A stretch of DNA of 64,000 nt, taken from NCBI GenBank assembly GCA_964017065.1, contig OZ024785.1:14029592-14093591 (forward strand). The letters are read 5' to 3'. This document shows positions 52,142-61,468 of this stretch, piece after piece (the first letter of the stretch is position 1; each line of letters begins with the position of its first letter). The notes below the pieces were generated by a model, which saw only the letters and a program-made list of their open reading frames with translations, was not told where the DNA came from and searched no databases. The position numbers and the translations under genes are program-made. This DNA is from Haliclona indistincta (lineage: Eukaryota > Porifera > Demospongiae > Haplosclerida > Chalinidae).

Positions 52142-52219
52142 TAGTCTGGCCGCTGCCCCTCCCCGCCTATTGAGTGGGTGGTGGACGGCGTGTAGGGTCT
52201 AGCAAACATTGCCATTCAT
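52142..52219 (+). repeat. Left 78-bp terminal inverted repeat
   Basis: Perfect inverted match to 57614-57691. GC-rich compared with the interior. Confidence 0.97.
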
Positions 52220-52245
52220 AGTTTCCCAACCGACCAATCAGATTC

Positions 52246-52269
52246 TACTGCTCAAGATCTTGAGCAGTA
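52246..52269. promoter_or_regulatory. 24-bp perfect palindrome near the left end
   Basis: tactgctcaaga followed by its exact complement, 27 bp inside the left inverted repeat and about 50 bp upstream of the helicase ATG. There is no equivalent at the right end. It could be a transposase or repressor site; this is inference. Confidence 0.6.
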
Positions 52270-52318
52270 ATATTCATGGCTCATGGGCTGGGTTTGATCG
52301 TGAATAATATTACAGGCT

Positions 52319-53950
52319 ATGGCAGAACAGGCTGAACAGTTCGGTTGGGTGAATGCCGTGAAAGCTAACAGTCGTGCTGTTGACGATGCGATCAAAGATA
52401 GCCTACCGCGCTTCAAGCATAAATCGCTAAAACCAGCGCAGTGTGAGGCAATTCGTGCGGTACTGTCTGGCAAGGACGCGTTTGTTTCAGTGCCTACTGG
52501 ATATGGGAAGTCTTTGATATATCACATACTTCCATTCTGTGCTGCTAAGCTGATGGAGGGTACTTCAGTTATCCCGTGTGTGTTAGTCTTAAGCCCACTC
52601 ACAGCACTAATGTATGATCAAAACAGAAAGTTGAATACTGACGTTGTTGGAGCCAAATCTGTCCTACTGGCTAAAGATCAACTCGACAAAAGTGCTGTAG
52701 TTGGCATGACCCACATCTTTGCCAGTCCTGAGGCTTTGTTGGATACAGAGAAAGGGCGGTCACTATTACTCAATGAATGCTTTGCACAAAGTTTAGTAGC
52801 TGTGGCTATTGATGAGGCGCATTGCATTGTCAAATGGTAATTACATGCCACCTCGTAGTGTGTAAAGTCACTTGATGTGCCTATATGTGTAAGACATTAT
52901 ATTACACTAGCAGATTTGGGCCACGAATATCGTTTGATCATGTGCACATCATGTTACTTTACACAATTTTTGCATGGGTATACCAGGTGGTTATTAAAAA
53001 TTATGTTCACGTTATTTCTTTTATAGGGGCATAGACTCATCATTTAGAGAATGGTACGGGAAAGTCGTACAGATCAAAGCATTCATCCCTAACTCTACTC
53101 CAGTATTAGCACTAACTGCTACAGCAACCAAGAGAACCTGTGCGACCATCATTAAGCATATGAAAATGATCTCACCTTGTATTGTCTACATCTCACCCGA
53201 CCGTCCTAACATAAGGTATTCTGTTGTTAGAACTAGCAGAGACTGTACACAAGCTTTTCAATGGCTACTTCATGATCTTCAGCAAAATGGCAGAGAAACA
53301 AAGCGTGTACTAGTGTACTGCCAATCGATTCAGACATGTGCTCAATTGTACAAGTTATTTCTCACCACTTTACAAGAACGCAGTTACGCTAATCCATCTT
53401 TACCTTTTGAGATTTCGAACCGCCTTTTCGCTATGTTTCATTCAAGGGTAGATAAAAAGGATAAAGAAATGATACTGGATTGTATGAAAGACCCTAATAG
53501 TGCTTGTCGAGTTGTATTTTGTACAGTGGCTTTCGGAATGGGTGTAGACATCGCAAACATTCGCACAATTATTCATTATGGACCTCCCTCTGATGTTGAT
53601 GATTATGTGCAAGAAACGGGTAGAGGAGGAAGAGACGGGTTAGAGTGTAATGCATGTCTGTACTTGCATTCAGGCTGTAGTGGAAAAGTATAGTCCGTAG
53701 TCTAAATGGAGATCAGTTATCTGAGTTGCGAGCAAAACTTTTTGAATTTAGAAATACCTTACTCCATCGTTCTGTTGGAATAAACTTACTTGTTGGGTCA
53801 GATATTGCTAGTGGTCTTCCAGTGAGTGTGATTGATAGTGTTATTGAAAACGTACAATTTATTGATGGCCCTGCTGATCTTGATCGTATGTGTCATGTGT
53901 GGAATTACTCTGATGAAATATTTGATATAATTTTTGACATTTGTGATTAA
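52319..53950 (+). CDS. RecQ-like SF2 helicase of the transposon
   Basis: Exon 1 (52319-52836) and exon 2 (53027-53693) join in phase across a 190-bp intron. Motifs in order: KSLKPAQCEAIRAVLSGKD (motif 0/Q), PTGYGKSLIYHILP (I), VLVLSPLTALMYDQ (Ia), AIDEAHCIVKWG (II, DEAH), LALTATATKRT (III), RVLVYCQSIQTC (IV), VVFCTVAFGMGVDI (V) and YVQETGRGGRDG (VI). This is a RecQ-family set, which unwinds DNA 3'-5' in known members. The frame stops at 53693, but a neighbouring frame stays open to 53950 (SIVRSLNGDQLSELRAKLFE onward), suggesting a one-base shift or unseen intron near 53685. No RecQ zinc-binding or HRDC domain is evident. It probably assists transposition. Confidence 0.85.
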
Positions 53951-53965
53951 TACAGTTTTTCTACA

Positions 53966-56900
53966 TTAAAATATACTTTTGTCAAGAGCTTGTTGAATAG
54001 CAGCAGATTTTTGGTGCTGTCGAATCCATTTATAAAAGTCGTCCAATTTTGACTTAAGTTTAAACAGTGGATCAGCATGTACGGCTTTGATTGATGAATG
54101 CTTCCTTCCTGAATGGTAGGAGAATACACTAGCTGCTCGTAGAGTCTTTAGAACTAATTTGAAATCATTTGATAGATCTGGTTGGCTGTGACGCCCGCTG
54201 TCAGTATATAAACTAGTAACGTGATCAAAACGGTCCAAAATATCCTGAACAGGGCGCAATGACTGAGAGCTGCGTTGTACACTATGTTCTGAGATATGAG
54301 AATGAAATGTGTTTAAATCTGCCTTGAAAATAGCATTTAAATACTCATTCTTTAGGTCAAGTGGGACATTTTCCCCTCTTCCTCCCTTTGAGTTGCAGGT
54401 ACGATTCCATATCAATTGATGAGCTCGTCTGGGTGAGAGCATTGCTACAATCTGTGCACCCAAGCGAAAAGCCTCTAGTGCGTACTTTGTTCTGCCATCA
54501 TCTTTAAAGTACAGCAAGAAAAATTTCCACATTCTAACTGTTCTTGCACCATCACCTTCTTTCCAAGCATCACGGAAGTTTTTTGCCAAAAGCCCATACC
54601 CTATTACGCGAGAAGCATAATTACGCACTTGATCTTGTGCTTCTGGGTCTTCGGTCCGTGGTGGGTATTGAGTTCCAACGCTTGCCTGTCCCTGTCCCAA
54701 CACTTGTTCTTGTACATCAGTCTCAACGAACTTCATCACGTATTTGTTAACCAACTTCCCAACTATATTCATGAGATCCGTTTCAGTAGGAACTGATTGT
54801 TGTGCTTCTTGGATCAACTGAGGGACATCAGAGATGTCGTCCATTTTGAAATGTTCCATGGTAGCCGCAATAATATGAGCCTCATACACAAGATTCATGA
54901 AATCTTCAACTGCGTTCATGTCATTCTTGACTTTGGTAGTAGGCAAACAAGTTCTTCGAAGAATAGTCTGCAAGTGGGCAAGTGTACCCTTGTCTGCAAT
55001 TGAGTCTTTGCTATACAACTTGTTCCAAATAACCTGCAAATTAAATAACAATTTTATGCTGGACCCGGTATAATTATAGCAAAACTTGCAAACCTGATAG
55101 AACGTCATCCATGCATGCCAATCCTCAACAACGGGTATTAACCCTTTCAACTTTTCATGCTGTTCAGTAGACTGCAACTTTGCATCCTGGGCACCAGTTG
55201 CACGTTCCTTTGTGAGCTGATCTCCTCCAAAGATGATAGGATAGAACTTGCCCGCTGCATTTTTGGGGACATACTTGTGAAGATGAGCCATGATGTCGAC
55301 CATATCTTCACCACTTTGCTCTCTTTTCATTAATACACCTAGTGGCACCTGAAAAACATAACTCACATATCTACATTCTTGTGAGCCAATAATTAACTTA
55401 CAACTTCGGATTTGGACTTCATTGCACCTATGTGTTGATGATTGATGTGATCTGGTACTACTGTTTGCAAAAACCTGAAACATGGAAGGTGCTTAATTAG
55501 CACACGAGCAAACAGAATCGTGAATTCTTTGTGAACGCTAACGCAGTCGTCCACATTGGGAAGAAAAGATGAAAGAGGAAGTTTCTGCACATTAGCTTGA
55601 GGCCCCTGATCAGGTAGATGTAGTCCAAAAATACGATCCTTAATCGCATACATGTTGAACCAGTGATGGTCATGATCCATATGAGAGAGAGTTTGGTGTC
55701 GCACATGAACGCGAAGATCAACATTGTCTCCAATTAGACGATATGTTGGCAAACCTGGGTGAAAGACTATGATTGCATACTTTTATGCGCAATAATCATC
55801 ATTCTTACATGTACCATCCTGCTCATCATTCAAGTCAAAACCAGCTTGAAGAACTTCTGGCCTCACTGATGTGTATTATTTACAGAATTATATAGTAATG
55901 AGCACTGTTCATGCACAAGCAAATTAACCTTTAAGCTTGTTCTCGATTGATTTCTTCCAGTCCATGACAAGAACATCATGACCTTTGCCCAATTGATCCA
56001 TTTTTGTAAGAGTGGCAGTTTGTGATACACAAATTTGCATCTGAGAGAGACGCCTCTGGGTCTAAGATAATAGTTAAGATCAAATTAGTAATTTTTAATT
56101 AATAAAATTATGAATACCTGCTTACTGGCATTGCCATGAAAAAGCATAGTGCCAATAATGTGCTGTAATGCGCTCATACCCTCACACCGCTGCTTTAACA
56201 GGACAGCAGCAGCAGTACACACAGCTGGATACAGACATTCAGTTGTTATACCTTTGTGGCGATTTCTTGAACGACGCTTAGGTGCAGCTACTGTAGTAAG
56301 AAATGAAAGAAAATTAGGAGCTTTCTGTTGAAGTTCACCAGCGACATCATTCCAATCAAACTTTGTCAGATCTTCTGGAGATGAGAGGCGGAGCTTGGTT
56401 TTGCTTAGTGTTGAACAGAGAACCTCACACTCTGCTTTGATCTTCTTCAGTAAGGCATCCGTAACTAGCCTACACAAATCTTTATTGGCTACCACAGCTC
56501 GAGCTACTGAAAGCCAATTCCCTTTACAAAGTGCCAACCCAACTGGTGCTAGTTCCTTCGAGAGCGTGCGTTCAAGTGGGTTTTCTTGAAGGACTATTAC
56601 CTGAAATTAATAATTATAACTTAATAAAACCATTTTTATACTGTATAGCGGGTAATTTTGGCAGGAGGACACTTTGCCGAATTTGGCGAATCGTCAAGCA
56701 TTCGTCAAAACCTGCAATTTTATTTCAGTAATGCGTGAGCCAGGCACTTGAACCAATTTTTTTCAATTTGCCATTATGCAAAATCTAGGTCATTTGCCAA
56801 TATTTTTACCCTCCTGCTATACGGTAGTTAATTACATCTATTACTATACATACCTTTACGGTAACATCATTGCATGAAGTCGGCTGTGCATGTGCCTGTA

Positions 56901-57474
56901 GATGTTGCTGTTGTGATGAAGCCTGTTGCTGTTGAAGTACTTGAACTTGTAGAGGAAGAAGAGGGAGAAGTGATCGCTGATGATGTGCTGGACTAATGTC
57001 GGTTTCTGACGCAAATAAATGTACATGTAATGGATCAGGAAGGTCTTCTGCAGGTGGTTGAGTTGATGGCAAAAGAACACCTGTGGATGGTACTGCCTGC
57101 ATGGGAAAGAGTTCTTTTCTGGTGGCAGGAGTTTGTGTAATTGGGCTGCGTCGCTTCTTTGCCGCTGGTGAAATCCCAGTGCTAAGCTGTGATGGTGATC
57201 TCGAGCGTACTTGACTGTGTCTTTCACCATAGATGCTTCCACTGACAGTAATTATTTTCTCTTTAAAGCTTTCTTTCAACTCATTGAATTCTGTGGAAAG
57301 CTTCTGGATACGATGGATCGATCTCTTACAGCTCTGGCATGCACATGATATATATTCAGTACAGCGTTCCATTTCTATAATGCTTTCCAGTATACTCCCC
57401 AATTCAGTCGGTTTTCCACGTCCATCAGCGAGTTTGTACCTCTTCTCAGTGCTTTCTCCACAAATATCACACAT
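53966..57474 (-). CDS. DUF6589-type transposase, seven exons, 987 aa
   Basis: Exons 57474-56854, 56600-56118, 56061-55929, 55865-55815, 55754-55402, 55348-55094 and 55033-53966 join with all phases consistent, giving 987 residues. The N-terminus has a Cys-rich finger (MCDICGE, CACQSCKRSIHRI) and Gln/Ser-rich linker. The second exon has LCKGNWLSVARAVVANKDL and GMSALQHIIGTMLFHGNASK. Candidate catalytic acids: GDNVDLRVHVRHQ (D), IIFGGDQLTKERATGAQ (D), and a later Glu near TKYALEAFRLGAQIV or the SPRRAHQLIWNRTCNSKGGR region. These motifs match the DUF6589 family (assigned by memory of the pattern). The introns are short (49-63 bp) except the first, which holds a MITE. Confidence 0.85.
56639..56826. 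mobile_element. 188-bp MITE nested in the transposase intron
   Basis: Ends tactgtatagcgggtaatttt and, inverted, taccgtatagcaggagggta, with TA at each edge. It lies wholly inside intron 1 of the transposase, so it need not harm the gene. Its ends resemble those of the MITE at 26849-27037 (shared GGTAATTTT). Confidence 0.75.
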
Positions 57475-57613
57475 TGCTTTGCCTCTATGCCTCTATCCTT
57501 CTTACACAAGCAACTGCAGTCCAGGCGCACTCACCATATGACGTTGAGGAATCCCCGCTCATCATTGCAATATAATTAATTCAAATACGCGATTAATTAT
57601 TCATAAAAAGTCG

Positions 57614-57691
57614 ATGAATGGCAATGTTTGCTAGACCCTACACGCCGTCCACCACCCACTCAATAGGCGGGGAGGGGCAGCGGCCAGACTA
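57614..57691 (-). repeat. Right 78-bp terminal inverted repeat
   Basis: Perfect inverted match to 52142-52219; target duplication agtgtatgc follows at 57692-57700. Confidence 0.97.
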
Positions 57692-57899
57692 AGTGTATGC
57701 AAACTGGGGTAGTGGTTGCAGCTATACAATCAGAAGCCTAGCAGTACTGACCACAAGGAATTCATCTGGGCTGCCTATAATCAAAGCAGTCCATATATGG
57801 CAAGCCAAACCATCCCTTGTTTACATGGCCATACTGTAACGGCCTGCCCTTTCTATTTACATTACCACAGGAGTGGCCTTACAAGGTGTACACTGCCTT

Positions 57900-58100
57900 C
57901 ACAGGAAATTATAAGCATTTCCCATTAATGGGAAATACAATGGGATGTCACCAAATCCCATTGTTTAATCCCATTAATGTGAAAGTGTTACATTACCCAT
58001 TAATGGGTTTATTGTCTATCCCATTGGAGATTTCCATCATGGGTTTTACAAAACCCATGATGTTAAATATTGTTAAGGATTGCTGATCCCATTGTAGCAA
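57900..58100. promoter_or_regulatory. CCCATT-rich subterminal segment with palindromes
   Basis: Contains the perfect palindrome tttcccattaatgggaaa, a second acccattaatgggt, and many further tcccatt/aatggga words. The same segment is at 24382-24575 with few differences. Repeated short motifs next to a CAC end suggest transposase-binding sites (inference). Confidence 0.6.
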
Positions 58101-59367
58101 GAATGGTAAATAGTCAAATCACACTATGGTATTGCTGCTTAACCCATTCTGATTTCCTTCAGATCCCATGAACGGGAATCCACTATCCCATTGTAGCGAG
58201 AATGGTAAATAGTCAAATCACACTATGGTATTGTTGCTTAACCCATTCTGATTTCCTTCAGATCCCATGAACGGGAATCCTCTATCCCATTGTAGCGAGA
58301 ATGGTAAATAGTCAAATCACACTATGGTATTGTTGCTTAACCCATTCTGATTTCCTTCAGATCCCATGAACGGGAATCCACTATCCCATTGTAGCGAGAA
58401 TGGTAAATAGTCAAATCACACTATGGTATTGCTGCTTAACCCATTCTGATTTCCTTCAGATCACATGAACGGGAATCGACTATCCCGTTGTAGCGAGAAT
58501 GGTAAATAGTCAAATCACACTATGGTATTGTTGCTTAACCCATTCTGATTTCCTTCAGATCCCATGAACGGGAATCCTCTATCCCATTGTAGCGAGAATG
58601 GTAAATAGTCAAATCACACTATGGTATTGTTGCTTAACCCATTCTGATTTCCTTCAGATCCCATGAACGGGAATCCTCTATCCCATTGTAGCGAGAATGG
58701 TAAATAGTCAAATCACACTATGGTATTGTTGCTTAACCCATTCTGATTTCCTTCAGATCCCATGAACGGGAATCCTCTATCCCATTGTAGCGAGAATGGT
58801 AAATAGTCAAATCACACTATGGTATTGTTGCTTAACCCATTCTGATTTCCTTCAGATCCCATCAACGGGAATCCACTATCCCATTGTAGCGAGAATGGTA
58901 AATAGTCAAATCACACTATGGTATTGTTGCTTAACCCATTCTGATTTCCTTCAGATCCCATGAACGGGAATCCTCTATCCCATTGTAGCGAGAATGGTAA
59001 ATAGTCAAATCACACTATGGTATTGTTGCTTAACCCATTCTGATTTCCTTCAGATCCCATGAACGGGAATCCTCTATCCCATTGTAGCGAGAATGGTAAA
59101 TAGTCAAATCACACTATGGTATTGTTGCTTAACCCATTCTGATTTCCTTCAGATCCCATCAACGGGAATCCACTATCCCATTGTAGCGAGAATGGTAAAT
59201 AGTCAAATCACACTATGGTATTGTTGCTTAACCCATTCTGATTTCCTTCAGATCCCATGAACGGGAATCCTCTATCCCATTGTAGCGAGAATGGTAAATA
59301 GTCAAATCACACTATGGTATTGTTGCTTAACCCATTCTGATTTCCTTCAGATCCCATCAACGGGAAT
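58101..59367. repeat. 99-bp satellite, thirteen units
   Basis: Units begin at 58101 and every 99 bp to 59289 (the last is partial). Each has gaatggtaaatagtcaaatc, acccattctgatttccttca and cccat(g/c)aacgggaatcc. Unit-to-unit differences are few (tgctgct or tgttgct, tccactatc or tcctctatc) and appear in alternating patterns, suggesting amplification in blocks. Confidence 0.97.
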
Positions 59368-59501
59368 CAACTAAAGACTAATAATATACTATTGTCTTGT
59401 TATCTTTAAACACAATGAAACAACAAACGAAATAGTACAACAAACACAATGATACAACAAACGAAATAGTACAACAAACACAATGATATGATACAAACTA
59501 T

Positions 59502-61208
59502 TTAAATAGTACCTATTTTTTTGCAGTCTACCATTGTAATATTGTCTAGTATTGCCTTTTTGCCGACCTTTATGACCCTAGATCTTATTAGCGCAATCGC
59601 CAAGGGTTTGGCCAGCTTGGCCTTGTCGGCACTCCTGAACTCACTTGAGTTTTTACTCAGTGAGTTTAGGGCCGACAAGAGCTGGCCACGAGATATATCT
59701 TTGAATCTGTGGGCCATAAAGGCCGTCATTATCACGACTTCTGCTGATTTTGTTGATAAATCTGTATAATAAGGGAAGTAAGAACTTAAAATAATGATAC
59801 ATTGCAAACCTTCATAATTCCTTTTAGAACTTCTTGACAGTTCTATAGCTACCTTCACTAGGACTCTCCTCTTTCGCTACCTCTTCTACTTCTTCGTCTT
59901 CTTTCTCTGGTTCCTCTTCTCCCACATCTGCTACCTCTTCTTCTACAGTCCTCATCTTCTTATTAATTGGCTAATATAAAACAGTGAACTGTCGTAAATT
60001 TCATACTTGCACTACCTCTTCTTCCACATCTTCTCCCACATCTGCTACCTCTTCTTCTACTGTCCTCATCTTATTAATTGGCTAATATAAAACAGTGAAC
60101 TGTCGTAAATTTCATACTTGCACTACCTCTTCTTCCACATCTTCTCCCACATCTGCTACCTCTTCTTCTACTTTCCTCATCTTCTTATTAATTGGCTAAT
60201 ATAAAACAGTGAACTGTCGTAAATTTCATACTTGCACTTCAAGTATTACCATCTCGTAATCGTGTCCCTTGTGGACCCTCCTCCTCCTCTCATTGAGGCA
60301 GTCCAACACATGCCTTGTGATACCTCTTCTTCCAAATGTCACACCTGGCAGCGAAGCTGGACTGTAGTTACAGTCTGGTACCAGCTCCGCTACCAGGTGC
60401 TCCAGTTTCCTGTTCTCCTCCTTAGCGGCTGCACCTTTGAATATGGGCAAGTTGTTGCCTGGCCATTTTGCCTTCACTGCTTTATTTATCTTCTTTCTTC
60501 TAAGAGTGTATAATCAATATCATGATTATAATAATTATACCACCAGTAAACATATACTCTTACTTTATTAGGTAGGTGCTCTTCTCCTCAGGGAGTATCT
60601 GGGCCATTTCAGCAGTGGATAGTTTCCTATCCACTGCTGAACTGGCTGCTGGGATGGAGCTAGCCACACCTGACCCCCCGGCATCATTGCAAGGAGTGAC
60701 CTGCACCTTACCAAGTAGTTGCCTAAATTTTAGGCAACTCTTCAGTTTGGTGAGGCCACACCTTTGCAAGTCAGCTGGGATGCCAGATGTGGCTAGCATC
60801 ACCGCCGTCTCGCCGTCAACTTCCTCCTCTGTGTAATAATAGACAATAATTTATATAAAATTAACCCATGGTCAAATTCACTCGCTGCCCATTTTAATTT
60901 GACACACTCGTGTATGTATTCTTAGCGCTTGTCATCAAGCGCTTTGTTTACTTCACTTAAGCTTAACTTAGCGGTGTATTAGTGGGTATGGACTTAAGTA
61001 GGTTTAATTACATTTAGTTTACTTACACATTCCACATTCTACTTACTTACGCATACATACGCTACTTAGCGGTCTGTACTTTGCTTACCTATTTCAGATA
61101 GTATGGCTAGCTATGTGGCTTACCAACAAACTTCTTTGCCACATCTTCCCCGAATTCAACCTCTATCTTTACACGGACCTGCTCTATTGTCCACTTTTCG
61201 TATTCCAT
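59502..61208 (-). CDS. SAM-domain protein with triplicated acidic exons, 382 aa
   Basis: Seven exons, all phases consistent: 61208-61124, 60828-60564, 60499-60232, 60195-60118, 60081-60007, 59970-59853 and 59761-59502. Residues 1-75 form a SAM-type domain: MEYEKWTIEQVRVKIEVEFG, then EEVDGETAVMLATSGIPADL and GLTKLKSCLKFRQLLGK. Then comes a linker and a basic region (PGVTFGRRGITRHVLDCLNE, RRRRVHKGHDYE), three acidic exons (VEEEVADVGEDVEEEVV type), and a helical C-terminus (VIMTAFMAHRFKDISRGQLL, then DKAKLAKPLAIALI). SAM domains mediate protein or RNA contacts. The gene faces away from the transposase gene with a 260-bp gap. A frameshifted copy of its last exon lies in the partial element at 24.4-25.3 kb, which supports passenger status. 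Confidence 0.8.
59853..60195 (-). repeat. Tandem exon-intron triplication
   Basis: Exons 60195-60118, 60081-60007 and 59970-59853 plus their 36-bp introns repeat with periods of 114 and 111 bp. Each exon starts ccaattaataag and each intron is gtatgaaatttacgacagtt onward. The first two units end alike; the third extends into a longer acidic segment. All exon lengths preserve the frame. Confidence 0.92.
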
Positions 61209-61468
61209 CTACATAATAATAGAAATACACATTGTTTTATATACATGTATTGAGAGCAAGCATACCTTTTCCTTGATTGCAGAGCGATTAAAGTAGCTAG
61301 AATATTTCACAGTATAGTAGACGTCTTCTCGCGGATCGATCACTATGATACAGCTGCAAAAAGAGCGCGCAAAGCAAGTGTATCAATACGCATGCGTTGT
61401 AACTAGTTTATTATTATTTTATCTAGCTCACAACTGCTGCAGCTGATCTGATCTAGTTCTTTTTTATC
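61209..61468. promoter_or_regulatory. Bidirectional promoter between SAM gene and transposase
   Basis: The two start codons (61208 minus and 61469 plus) are 260 bp apart. The spacer has no coding sequence and includes the sequence ttattattttatctagctca upstream of the transposase ATG. Shared regulation is inferred from spacing only. Confidence 0.5.

Larger units (their letters stand above)
52142..57691. mobile_element. 5,550-bp DNA transposon: helicase + DUF6589-type transposase
   Basis: Terminal inverted repeats 52142-52219 and 57614-57691 are 78 bp each and match at every position I checked. They begin tagtctggccgctgccc. The 9-bp direct repeat agtgtatgc flanks both ends (52133-52141 and 57692-57700). 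Inside, a RecQ-like helicase gene (plus) and a seven-exon transposase gene (minus) converge, 15 bp between stops. Intron-borne MITE at 56639-56826. DUF6589-type proteins are, to my knowledge, related to the Academ superfamily, of which a helicase-carrying lineage (AcademH) has been described; a 9-bp duplication is longer than I recall for that group. Confidence 0.92.

Noticed and set aside
58101..59367. CRISPR-like array
   Set aside because: The 99-bp units are contiguous tandem copies without unique spacers, and the genome is eukaryotic.
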